Assembly (NCBI RefSeq): GCF_032854445.1
Contig: NC_088302.1
Location: 34,972,191-35,036,190 of the forward strand
Direction of reading: 5' to 3'
DNA length: 64,000 nt
DNA from: Liolophura sinensis
Lineage: Eukaryota; Mollusca; Polyplacophora; Chitonida; Chitonidae
Below are positions 28,801 to 37,208 of the stretch, piece by piece. Every line of letters starts with the position of its first letter. The first letter of the stretch is position 1. The notes under the pieces were generated by a model. That model ran no database searches, had not been told where the DNA came from, and was given only the letters and a program-made list of their open reading frames with translations. The translations under genes were made by a program, and so were the position numbers.

Positions 28801-31365
28801 ATTACCTGCCTAAAACCTTTCTCCTTGAGATTCCTCTGCCTTCACAGTTGGGCTTTGGTACCAATAGGCAATTGACAGCATTTACAGGGCCGCTGTGGCA
28901 CCAATAAGCAATAGATAGCATTTACAAAGACACTGTGGTACCAATAAGCAACATACAGTATTAACAGGGCCGCTGTAGTACCAGTAAGCAATTGACAGCA
29001 TTTACAAGGCCGCTGTGGCACCAGTAAGCAATAGATAGTGTTCACAAGGACGCTGTGGTACCAATAAGCAACATACAGTATTAACAGGGCCGCTGTTGTA
29101 CCAGTAAGCAACAGACAGCATTTACAGGGCCGCTGTGGTACCAATAAGCAATAGACAGTATTTACAGGGCCGCTGTGGTACCAATAAGCAATAGATAGCG
29201 TTTACAGGGCCGCTGTGGCACCAATAAGCAGTAGACAGTATTTGAAGGCCGCTGTGGTACCAATAAGCAATTGACAGCATTTACAGGGCCGCTGTGGTAC
29301 CTATAAGCAACAGACAGCATTTACAGGGCTGCTGTGGCACCAATAAGCAATTGACAGCATTTACAGGGCCGCTGTGGTACCAATAAGCAACTGACAGCAT
29401 TTACAGGGCCGCTGTGGTACCAATAAGCAATTGACAGCATTTACAGGGCCGCTGTGGTACCAATAAGCAACAGACAGCATTTACAGCGCTGCTGTGGCAC
29501 CAATAAGCAATTGACAGCATTTACAGGGCCGCTGTGGCACCAATAAGCAATTGACAGCATTTACAGGGCCGCTGTGGTACCAATAAGCAACTGACAGCAT
29601 TTACAGGGCCGCTGTGGCACCAATAAGCAATAGACAGCATTTACAGGGCCGCTGTGGCACCAATAAGCAATAGACAGTATTTACACGGCCACTGTGGTAT
29701 CAATGAGCAATACACAGCATTTACAGGCCATCGTGGCACCAATAAGAAACAGACAGCATTTACAGGCCACCATGGCACCAATAAGCAACAGACAGCATTT
29801 ACAGGGCCACCGTGGCACCAATAAGCAATAGATAGTGTTTACAGGGCTGCTGTGGTACCAATAAGCAGTAGACAGCATTTACAGGGCCACCATGGCACCA
29901 ATAAACAATAGACAGCATTTACAGGGCCACTGTGGCACCAATAAGCAAAAGATAGCATTTACAGGGCCACCATGGCACCAATAAGCAATAGACAGCATTT
30001 ACAGGGCCACTGTGGTACCAATAAGCAATAGACAGCATTTACAGGGCCACTGTGGTACCAATAAGCAATAGACAGCATTTACAAGGCCACTGTGGTACCA
30101 ATAAGCAATAGACAGCATTTACAGGGCCACTGTGGTACCAATAAGCAATAGACAGCATTTACAAGGCTGCTGTGGTACCAATAAGCAATAGACAGCATTT
30201 ACAAGGCTGCTGTGGTACCAATAAGCAATAGACAGCATTTACAAGGCTGCTGTGGTACCAGTAAGCAATAGACAGCATTTACAAGGCTGCTGTGGTACCA
30301 ATAAGCAATAGACAGCATTTACAAGGCTGCTGTGGTACCAGTAAGCAATAGACAGCATTTACAAGGCTGCTGTGGTACCAATAAGCAATAGGCAGCGCTT
30401 TGAGGATCACTTAGGGACTCATATATGTGCATGAAGTAGGACGTCAGTTGAGGATGTTTGAAGGCGAATATTTGAATAGTACATGTGCGATGTCTGGTCA
30501 GTTAATTGCCAAGGGCTAATGGTTTATTCTGGACATTCTGTTATGTTGTATATGGCAAAATGCCAGTAGTTGTATAACTGACTATTTATCTTGGTGTTTT
30601 TGTCCCAGATCTACCCTATGGTTGGGAAGAAGCCTACACAGAGGACGGAATGAGATACTACATAAAGTATGTATATTATTGATAGTTTTCAGGAATTTTA
30701 GATGACACTTATAGAGTACATGAAAAAGAAATCTAAAACAAAGACTGCGCTATGGGAAAAGAGAATGTTATGTCCATGAAAAAAAGGAAAACATTTTTTG
30801 TGGCATAATTTTGTTTTGTACAAATTTTTCATTAGTGGTTGGAAATTTTCGGAAATGGCGCCCTGAATGAACTGGAACTTGGGGCCATCATACAGCCCCA
30901 CATTCTTATTTATGTTTTTTTCTCAGTCATATGGAAAAAGTATCATAATTGTTGATGATCTACATTTATATTATGTGAGATGTTTAACTGAAAGATACCT
31001 GTGGCTGGTTTCACAATTTTGGACTTCAGCACAACTTACAAACTTCATTAAAAGGCATAGTTTAATTGTCATAATGTAACGTGTTCAAAATATCTCATGG
31101 AGCCCCAAAAAACAAGTTTCAGATTTTGACTTCTGTCAAAGTTGGCATTGTGAAAGAGTTTCCATGTTCTTGGAATAAAGACCATCTGGGTAATATAGAA
31201 ACCTAAGAGTATTTTCTTTATTTTATTCTTTTTTTCAGTCATCTGACTCAAATGACTACTTGGTCGCATCCTGTGTCAAACATCCATCATCTGCCAACCA
31301 TCCAGGGGTCAGAGGTGAAAGGTCAGAAGGGCAAATCCCTCCCCAGACCAGGTCCATCATCATGA
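4772..31365 (+). CDS. STXBP4: Syntaxin-binding protein 4 (STXBP4/Synip) orthologue, 19 coding exons
   Basis: In vertebrates this cytosolic PDZ/WW adaptor binds syntaxin-4 and regulates GLUT4 vesicle fusion; it also stabilises p63. Coding exons: 4846-4899, 11828-11906, 19730-19825, 20892-20961, 21448-21522, 22180-22307, 23092-23186, 23490-23640, 24035-24273, 24790-24886, 25384-25511, 26041-26133, 26617-26682, 26898-27062, 27305-27424, 28062-28108, 28335-28471, 30609-30666, 31239-31365 (TGA). All introns are GT-AG, phases agree throughout, and the total is 674 codons against about 553 in human (from memory). Domain order is PDZ (about 30-122), EF-hand-like segment (330-375), coiled coil (about 425-560), WW (614-647), as in the vertebrate protein. 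The identification is firm. The first coding exon is the least certain, chosen because its phase-0 end joins exon 2 in frame. The extra length lies between the PDZ and EF-like parts. Confidence 0.93.
5909..6000 (+). mobile_element. SINE-A 3' fragment
   Basis: This is the 3' half of the common SINE of this window (called SINE-A here): cggtttcctcccacc, a short spacer, gtgaaatattcttgagtac, then cgtaaaacaccaatcaaata. The 5' part is missing. It lies in STXBP4 intron 1. Confidence 0.8.
7719..7830 (+). mobile_element. SINE-A 3' fragment, diverged
   Basis: It carries the SINE-A tail (gtattcttgagtacagcata, then aaacacctatcaagcaaata). It sits just upstream of a second, longer copy at 7880, giving a head-to-tail pair. 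Confidence 0.7.
7880..8080 (+). mobile_element. SINE-A, 5'-truncated
   Basis: It begins at the B-box region (gttcaagtccagc), continues through the conserved body (ggcttcctctcc, ggtctgtcagcaacctgcg) and ends with aataaataaataaataaat. The A-box part of the tRNA head is missing. Confidence 0.85.
11010..11181 (-). mobile_element. SINE-A, 5'-truncated, minus orientation
   Basis: Read on the minus strand it runs from ctggcttcc through gtcagcaacctgcagatggt and the tail to aataaataaacaaata. It lies in STXBP4 intron 1, about 0.6 kb upstream of the 53-bp array. Confidence 0.85.
11621..11832 (+). repeat. 53-bp tandem array x4 duplicating the STXBP4 exon-2 acceptor
   Basis: Four exact-period units start at 11621, 11674, 11727 and 11780. 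Each contains tcatgtttttacag (one copy has tcatctttttacag) followed by gtcaccacag, i.e. a pyrimidine tract and two AG acceptors. The last copy holds the real junction (exon starts at 11828). Using any of the three upstream copies would bring an in-frame stop in the extended exon, so only the last copy gives an open product. Confidence 0.92.
11828..21522 (+). CDS. STXBP4: STXBP4 PDZ-domain exons (coding exons 2-5)
   Basis: Exons 11828-11906, 19730-19825, 20892-20961 and 21448-21522 encode one PDZ domain. The carboxylate-binding loop reads KGLGIKIVGG (a GLGF variant). It is followed by GIFVKRVLPGGLAE, then GRLQNGDQILEVNGDSLEGV, and a final helix/strand (AVAILRKASATNVVDLLVSR). The loop is split between exons 2 and 3 within the GLG codons. 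In vertebrate Synip the PDZ lies at the same N-terminal position. The exon 2 acceptor is the last copy of a 53-bp tandem array. Confidence 0.92.
12448..12708 (+). mobile_element. SINE-A, full length
   Basis: It has a complete tRNA-like head: A box tggctcagtcggctagcgca and B box gagttcaagtcc. The conserved body and an (AATA)n tail follow. Possible flanking duplications tacaattca (12439-12447) and tacaaatca (12711-12719) differ by one base. These elements are transcribed by RNA polymerase III and mobilised by LINE machinery. Confidence 0.9.
12904..13130 (+). mobile_element. SINE-A, 5'-truncated
   Basis: It starts at atgacccaggagcctctcac, just after the A box. It keeps the B box (taagttcaagtcc), the body and the tail (aatagataaataaat). 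It lies about 200 bp downstream of the full-length copy in the same orientation. Confidence 0.85.
14011..14074 (+). repeat. 16-bp minisatellite x4
   Basis: Four units of agattgagtcagactt; the last two are slightly changed. Intronic (STXBP4 intron 2). No function is apparent. Confidence 0.85.
14300..14660 (+). repeat. Degenerate tandem repeat with poly-T blocks
   Basis: The phrase ggttaagctttttt recurs about every 65-90 bp (near 14310, 14365, 14412, 14480), partly followed by agctcctgt. This looks like an old, badly decayed tandem repeat. Limits are approximate. Confidence 0.4.
15153..15400 (+). mobile_element. SINE-A, 5'-truncated, with perfect 13-bp target duplication
   Basis: The element (15166-15387) is flanked by identical agtatctgtagaa at 15153-15165 and 15388-15400. 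It starts inside the A-box region (ttaacgctagctaatgaccc) and ends aatcaaatcaaatcaaata. The intact duplication points to a fairly recent insertion with incomplete reverse transcription. Confidence 0.92.
19411..19697 (+). mobile_element. SINE-A, full length, with 14-bp target duplication
   Basis: The element (19425-19683) has A box tggcttagttggtttgcgcg and B box gagttcaagtc. It is flanked by identical taaagcaaataatg at 19411-19424 and 19684-19697. It lies 33 bp upstream of STXBP4 coding exon 3, so the branch-point and polypyrimidine region of that exon lies next to the insertion. Confidence 0.93.
20681..20817. mobile_element. CpG-rich foldback element (MITE-like)
   Basis: The ends are inverted: cagagcccagtttcttgagg at the left, and cagggtccaattccacaaag as the reverse complement of the right end. 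Inner parts pair as well: ttgactaccacggcaacca with the complement of tgtcgtcatggtagttgcg. It lies about 75 bp upstream of STXBP4 coding exon 4. No coding capacity. Confidence 0.6.
21534..21738 (-). mobile_element. SINE-A, minus orientation, next to a splice donor
   Basis: Read on the minus strand it runs from aatgacccaggaggctgtcg through gctggcttcctctccag to the tail. Its tail begins 11-12 nt after the donor of STXBP4 coding exon 5 (gtgagt at 21523), close enough that the intron's first bases are barely separated from the repeat. Confidence 0.85.
24035..25511 (+). CDS. STXBP4: STXBP4 conserved central block with EF-hand-like loop (coding exons 9-11)
   Basis: These exons encode LSLDPHVRLKVEKLED, RYLGLEPSPEQQAVLR, then GVDNTGTVSYGDFV and REAREIFRLQLDEKNIG. 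The vertebrate protein has the same block (LSLNPSVRFKAEKLE, KGTVSFGDFV, LFCLQLDE). The DNTGTVSYGD loop resembles a degenerate EF-hand: a helix, a 12-residue acidic loop with a central glycine, and a second helix. Calcium binding is inference; only some ligand positions are acidic. Exons 24035-24273, 24790-24886, 25384-25511. Confidence 0.85.
25641..25712 (-). mobile_element. SINE-A remnant, decayed
   Basis: Tail-like tatttatttatttattggtg followed by a mutated cattctccaaaacatttcaa, the complement of the ttgagtac segment. Intronic. Confidence 0.5.
26041..28471 (+). CDS. STXBP4: STXBP4 coiled-coil exons (coding exons 12-17)
   Basis: Exons 26041-26133, 26617-26682, 26898-27062, 27305-27424, 28062-28108 and 28335-28471 encode a charged, heptad-rich region: RQERDELRKEVQRLK, then ETRSLRSKVHLAEQAQRA, NMEQDYEEVVKLLEKEI, and KRLAVISCQLRKTDSAKKTY. 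The vertebrate coiled coil, which in mammals contributes to the syntaxin-4 interaction, has the same phrases (ETRALRSRIHLAEAAQR, MDYEEVIRLLE, CQLRKSEMARKTFE). The last exon ends just before the WW domain with AREVVRAVKSLTDSQ, matching the vertebrate KELVKSVRALLDMD. Confidence 0.9.
28852..30397 (+). repeat. 40-bp minisatellite, about 38 copies, STXBP4 intron 17
   Basis: The unit is accaataagcaatagacagc followed by atttacagggccgctgtggt. Variants fall into blocks: ttgacagc/cagacagc with gggccgctg dominates 28.85-29.66 kb, gggccac(c/t) dominates 29.75-30.15 kb, and a uniform aaggctgctg form fills 30.15-30.39 kb. The array sits immediately before the WW-domain exon (30609). Each unit contains a CCAAT pentamer and a TGTGGT hexamer, but no function is shown. 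Confidence 0.95.
30609..31365 (+). CDS. STXBP4: STXBP4 WW-domain exons and stop (coding exons 18-19)
   Basis: Exon 30609-30666 starts DLPYGWEEAYTEDGMRYYIN and exon 31239-31365 continues HLTQMTTWSHPVSN. This is a canonical WW domain with W619, the aromatic pair Y630/Y631, N633, W641 and P644. The human sequence (LPYGWEEAYTADGIKYFINH) is almost the same, which makes this the strongest single identifier of the gene. A basic, proline-ending tail of about 30 residues follows to TGA at 31363-31365. WW domains bind proline-rich ligands. Confidence 0.95.
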
Positions 31366-31815
31366 TGATAGCATTGTGGTGGATAATGAACAACATTTGG
31401 TGCTACTGTTTGCTTATTATTTTTTAGCTCTCACTTTTGATTGGTCATAGTTACATGTATTGTTTGCTGCAGAAGTATGTGTAACATTTTTTTTTTATGT
31501 TTTATATAGCCTTAAGATTCATGTAAAATCTTCAACATGGTTTTATTTAAACATCAAGAAACTTAGGCTTATCTTCCTTTGTATGTGACCAAAGCTACTT
31601 GAATGAAAGGGTTGTAATGACCAGGGCCTGTATTTATCCAACGTTTTAAGACTTAAGTCAAAATTCAAACTCAGCTACGGTTAAAATGTTTTGTTCTAGG
31701 AAGTTTAAAATATGTACACTGATTCTTTACTGCAGAACAATATGCCAGTCACAATTCGAGTTCTTTTCTGTTATCAGTTTGGCTTTTTAAGCACTTGTAA
31801 TTTTTGACTTAAGTC

Positions 31816-32339
31816 CTAAAGGAAAAGGCCTCTAAAAATTGAGGGTAACATGACTAAATAGACCATTTAAAACTATGTAGAAATTTACTTTTGTTTATTT
31901 TTTGGATTTTTGTGAAAAGAGTTAAAAGCGTTCAAACATTTGACAGTATTTACAGGGACGCTGTGGTACCAATAAGCAATAGGTGGGCTTTATTGGCAAT
32001 ACTATCACAGTTTAGGAACTCTGACGTCACAGGAAGTTCTTTCATCTCCTAATCTCAACACTGAAGGTTGGAATAACTCTTTACCCATGAATAAAAGATT
32101 ACTGAAATAATGTTCCCAAAAACTCCTTCCTTCTGGTGAACATCAGGAAAGAAACATGATGTGACATCAGAGTTTCTGGATACTGTCAGTATGGCTCTTA
32201 AAGCCCTTCATAGTATTCAGATATTTGAATGCCTTTCAACACTCTTCAGAAAAATCTGAAAAAATAAATGAAAGCATTTTTACGCATAGTTGTCAGTTGT
32301 ATGTATGATGAAATATTTTAGCTTTCTTTTACTTTAAGG
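31816..32339 (-). mobile_element. MITE-2 (long foldback element), nested in MITE-1
   Basis: A second copy lies at 49637-50138 in the opposite orientation; the two match over nearly their whole length. Most of the element is an imperfect palindrome with long inverted arms. The ends read ctaaaggaaaaggcc and, complemented, ccttaaagtaaaag. It is non-coding. This copy carries a lone 40-bp minisatellite unit at 31942-31981. Confidence 0.75.
31942..31981 (+). repeat. Single copy of the 40-bp minisatellite unit outside the array
   Basis: It reads gacagtatttacagggacgc then tgtggtaccaataagcaata, one full unit in the same orientation as the array 1.5 kb upstream. The second MITE-2 copy (49.6-50.1 kb) has about ten unrelated bases at this point. 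Confidence 0.9.
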
Positions 32340-33065
32340 TGCTTGATAAATATGGGTCCAGGTCATAAAATTAGGAACAGAGTCGGCTCATATAAGCACT
32401 TATTTAAGAAATCGTGACCTTTATGAGGTCAGGAAGAGAAGTCGAGTCCTATTAGGTCATTTCTGAGGTAGTGAAAATTGTTACCGATTTACCAAAGTAT
32501 TTCCAGTTTTAAAATGTTCTGCCGCGTATGTTTTAGTCATCTCTGTAAGGTTTTCTTCCTGTTGGATATCTAAACCTGACTAGAGCATTGTTGCTGTGAA
32601 GGACAATACTTAGTTCATAGATAAACATTGCCAAACACAAACCACTGCTCTGCTCCGATTTATTTTAGATTAGTTTTAATATTACAGGTTTGCTCTCGCT
32701 GTAGCCAGAAGACAATTCATTTCATCCACTACGTCCCAGAACATTCATCTTCACAACATGAAAGTAGGTCCTAAAAGCCTAACAATGACATATCATTTAA
32801 AACATGTTTTGCAGCAGTAAGTCCCAGATTTGTTGGACCTGCTGTTTAATACCACTAGTCAGTGTGGCTCAGTACTGCTGTGTACGTCAGTGCATTGTTA
32901 GATCTGTTGACCCACATTGAATGATTCATACGGCTAATACCTTATAATTCTGCAGTTGCGTTACACAATGACTAGACCCTTTTTACACCCGTGGGTGTAT
33001 TTTGTTATGACAACGAATCAAGTAATCAATATAACAGTATTATCTTTGGAGTTTACACTTTCTGT

Positions 33066-33068
<3 letters not shown>

Positions 33069-33120
<52 letters not shown>
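33069..33120. repeat. (AT)26 microsatellite
   Basis: An uninterrupted AT dinucleotide run in the intergenic region. Confidence 0.97.
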
Positions 33121-33122
<2 letters not shown>

Positions 33123-33791
33123 TAGTAGATTCTAGTGGTGAAAATTGACAGAATCCCAGCTTGTTAATTGCAATTTCTTTTAGATCCTACTGGATCCTTT
33201 ATACATGTGTGACTATCTCTGATGCTTGTTTGTATGCTGATTTTAGTAAGTTAGATATAGCAGTGGTGGGTTGTCATTTGGTAACTCCAGTAAAACTTGA
33301 AGAAGTGAATTAAGATTCATTTGAACACATGACTACATGATTATCAGAAACTTTGTCTGATGAGGATTTAGCATATTGGGTGTTTCCTGTCACTGCTACT
33401 CCATCCTACACAATTTTTTCCCACCAACTTATTGTGTTGTTATATACATAACATTCATCACACTAATCATAGGACATTGTTGTTGCTTATTGCATCACAT
33501 CATTGTCACTGCCAGATCTGTCAAATATCTACTCTGTCATGTAGACTAGATCTGTACACTTCAGCCTCTTTAATGATGGCTACATATTTCCAGGTATGCA
33601 TGTATTATCCATTCAAGTAGCATTTAGTGAAGCGCACATAATACACAATACTGAACCACTGCCATGTTATCATGATCTGACCAAAGCCATTATGTGTCCA
33701 AGATGTATGGATAGATGTAGTGTGTTTTATATATTTACTTGATTCATTTATTGGTATGACAAGAGTGGCCATAGCTGACTTAATTGGCTAA

Positions 33792-34017
33792 AGCACCAGG
33801 GGCACATTCCACAAAGCCAGTTTTGACTCTGTTCCAAATTTGAAACGCAATTTTAGAACTTATTTTCAAGCCTTGTAAATTGAAAGTCTGACCATCTCAT
33901 CAATGTTATTTTTAGACAAATGTGTGAACATTTCTAAAACCAGGAACTGAGCATTGTCACAACATTTTAAAATTTTTGGCTTAAGTCAGAAATGTCTTTG
34001 CAGAATTGGCCTCTGTT
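33792..34017. mobile_element. Foldback MITE, related family
   Basis: The left end ggggcacattccacaaag and the complemented right end cagaggccaattctgcaaag form an imperfect terminal inverted repeat. An internal ggcttaagtcagaaatg recalls MITE-1. It interrupts a possible SINE whose A-box-like part (tagctgacttaattggctaa) lies just upstream at 33765-33785. Confidence 0.55.
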
Positions 34018-37012
34018 CTTGCTGGAGTCTAACCAGTAAGGCAGCAGACCTTAATAAAGTTTTTGCAGGTTTGGCTATGGCCTCAGTTAAGTCAGCAGTT
34101 GTACTGTGAAAAAGCCGTCAATATTGTGTCAAACAGCAAGTGAAATAAACATACATCCAGCATGTTGAGAAACATGCCAGGTATCTGGCAAACTTGATGA
34201 CAAATCTACAGGTGAATTACCAACAAGAGCTGGAATTGAACTGCGACCTCAATGGTCAAGTGTTGGTGGACTTAAAGCAAAAATCAACAAATTGATCTGT
34301 ATAGTTTGCAAATGTCCTTCAAGACGTTGCCCAGCTTTAGATATTGTCATCATCATGTGTGTCCATCGAATTGAAGGAAAACATCTGCAGCAGATTCATG
34401 TTTGTTCATAAAATAGAAAGCTGATCACAAATCATTGTTGTCAGACAATATTTTGCAAAATTACGTCCCTTTGGCAGAATATTCCGCTATATTTTTGAGT
34501 GGCTTACGGTTAAAGCAGCTAAAGGTGAGTCACCTGCTTTGATTTATAAATTATTATAATGAATGAAGTGAAAACATGTACAATTTTGTGCAATATTTAC
34601 CTATGTAGTTGTAAATCTTAGTATAAGGTTTGAGCAATAAGCAACATGCAATTTTTGTTTTGCTCAGTTTGTCTGACTTTGACTGCAGTGAATTATAAGC
34701 CTGTCTTGCTTTTTCTAAAAGGCACATCGATTTTAGTCTGCACGTCTCTTGACTTAATTCCCAATTTAACCTCAGTAAATATGTCTTTCCTTTTACACAT
34801 TTCCATTTTATTTCATTTTGAACACAGGCCCTAGTTTCATACTTAGTACATTTTTTTTTTTTAGTTTTATTTTTATTTTATTAAACTTTTCTTTTTATGG
34901 AGTGTTGGTTATAAGGAATGATTTTATGTGGTGATCTATGCATTTATAATGAGAAGCTTTGCCATCCTGTTAATCAGTGCCTTATTTTACATGGCCGCAT
35001 TGTGGTGTTCTATCCTCAAGGTTGTGAGCATTCTAGTACACCTAAAATCTCGCCTTTCCTTAATTTAGTGAAATTTAAAAAGAAATGCTGTTTGTTGGTG
35101 TTTTGGTTTATTTGAGTATTTATAAATAGCACATATATACATTGGACAAAAATTAAGATTCAAAGATGAGTTTCTTTTCAAACCTTTGATCCTAATATTT
35201 GCATAATAACTTGGTCTTTACACTTTTTCACTCAATTGTATTAATATGCATGTAAGAATTTTTGAAATATTTTTGTTCTAGTCAAGGTTTGGAATAAAAT
35301 ATTCAAATGAAATATGCTGACTGGTTATGTTGAACATACAAATTAATTACTGAGTGGCACAGGCGGGTCAGATTTGCATGACCTCTCACAAGGTCATACA
35401 GAAGGCTCAAAACAAAGTAAAGAACTAAGCATCTTGGCATGGCACAGCAGTCGATGAGCACGGAGTACTCAACCTGATGCAAGTGTGCTGCTCTTAACGC
35501 AACACTTTTGATGCCAATGCTATATTTTTTCTGATAAGACATTACTTAATCTTTCTTATAAAGATTATTCTCCCAAAAAAAAAAAAAAAAAAATTGTGGC
35601 TCTTGAAGGTGAATGAATCAAACAGAATCCAGCAAAATGTGCCATTTAAGAACATTAAGGTGAAATAAAGTATTCCACATGGTGTCCTGTCTGGTGTCTT
35701 TATGCTGCACTGAGACAGCACTATAAATATAACACCTGATTGCATGCTGACTAGTGAGGGCCAAGGCCTCAGATATAATGTGATGAGCATAGGTTTACTC
35801 CAGACATCCTGGTTTCTTTCACCTAAATTCAATGAAAGCTGTTATAAAATGAAAAATTTCTTCAAGGGGTTAAACATCAAATAAGTACATCAAATATCTC
35901 GGCTAAAAGGACATATGACAAATGATATGAACAAAGACCCTAAAGCATACCTTTGATCAGGCCCTGTATAATTAGTATATGTACTCCCCAAGGCATGGAC
36001 ACCATCAGAGCTTAAGTTCATCATTACCAAGACTCAAAAGAAGCAAATTTGCAATTCCAGTGATACCACAAGTTGACAATTCTGTTTCATGCTTTTACAT
36101 CACCATTCAAGAGCACAGAGGGACAGGCTTAAAAATTATGATTGTATTTGGGTCAGCCTTCGTAACATTCCTCCCAAAAATGTTGAAAGTGACATGGAAA
36201 CCCAACAAACAAAAGAACTTTACGGGTGATGGAAATGGAGCGCTAGAAGTAAACCCAATACCAGGCTTTGGGATCACAAAGCAATCTGAGACTTAAGTCA
36301 AAAGTTCAAATCACTTCAAAATTGTTATTTCTCTTGTAACAAGGGTAAAATATTACTTGACAGCATTAATTCTGGGTAAAGTTATTGTAACATTTCACCT
36401 AAACTTACGGAAAAGAAGATACCAAATTTAATCATTGAAATTTTCGTTGAAGTCTAAGATCGGTTCCTGATTCGGGGGCCAGACAATCTTACCCATGTGA
36501 TGCATCTCTTGTGACCTCGCATGAACTTCATGCAAGACCACCCGAACAGTCCTAGGGGCACGGTCATACCAAAATACAGAGGACAGGGGGATATCAAAGG
36601 TGTTCCTTACATGTCCCAGAACTGCTAAGACAAGCCTCTTAACCACATGGCCACTACCCACCCCCATGTGGCCAGTTCATGGAGAACAAATAATTAAACT
36701 TGTCCATAAAACAAATCAACTCCTTGGTCATTTTCACACTGATGAATGTATTGGTGAAAATACATGTATTTATCAGAGTGACAACTAAATGTTTTGTACT
36801 GTTCCTCCATGATTCTTTAACATTAACCAACTACAGAGCCTTCCGGTCTACACCTTCCAGGACTTCTAAAATCACTGGACTGATAGCCAGTTCTGCATGG
36901 TAACCTTTTACCTGATTGTGCAAGTATAAAATGTCAAGGGCAGAAAGCAGAAACCATCCACTATGGGGCACTCTGTTAAAGGGATGCACAATCAATTCTT
37001 ATCGGCAGGGCT

Positions 37013-37208
37013 CATATTTATCAAACGTCTTACGACTTAAGTCAAAAGTACAAACACAGATACAAATAAAATGCTTTGTCCTAGAATGTTTAAAATTTTG
37101 CACTGAGTCTTCACCTTAAAATGATGTACTAACCACAATTTGAGTTTGTGAGTTTGGCTTTAGTTGTTAAGTTAAGACTATAGTTGCTTTATAAATATGG
37201 GCCCTGGT
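37013..37208. mobile_element. MITE-1 copy, complete
   Basis: It starts cagggctcatatttatcaaa and ends ttataaatatgggccctgg, which are inverted repeats of each other. The internal cttacgacttaagtcaaaag and tagaatgtttaaaattttgc match the other copies. No coding capacity. Confidence 0.75.

Larger units (their letters stand above)
31619..32364. mobile_element. MITE-1 copy split by an inserted MITE-2
   Basis: The left part (31619-31815) begins ccagggcctgtatttatcc and ends acttaagtc. The right part (32340-32364) is tgcttgataaatatgggtcc. An unsplit relative at 54165-54372 reads directly from gacttaagtc into tgctcgataaatatgg, which places the insertion point exactly. The ends are inverted repeats (consensus near CCAGGRCCYRTATTTATC). 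Non-coding. Confidence 0.75.

Noticed and set aside
28842-29144. Long minus-strand open frames with repeated LLVPQRPCKCC-type peptides
   Set aside because: They arise from reading the 40-bp intronic minisatellite. The period is not a multiple of three, and no gene context supports translation.
28852-30397. Regular array that might suggest CRISPR
   Set aside because: Units are directly adjacent with no unique spacers, in an animal intron. It is a minisatellite.
36428-36667. 79-codon minus-strand open frame with a tRNA-like tggccatgtggttaagagg nearby
   Set aside because: No domain and no B box at the right spacing. It may be a decayed SINE but the evidence is too thin.
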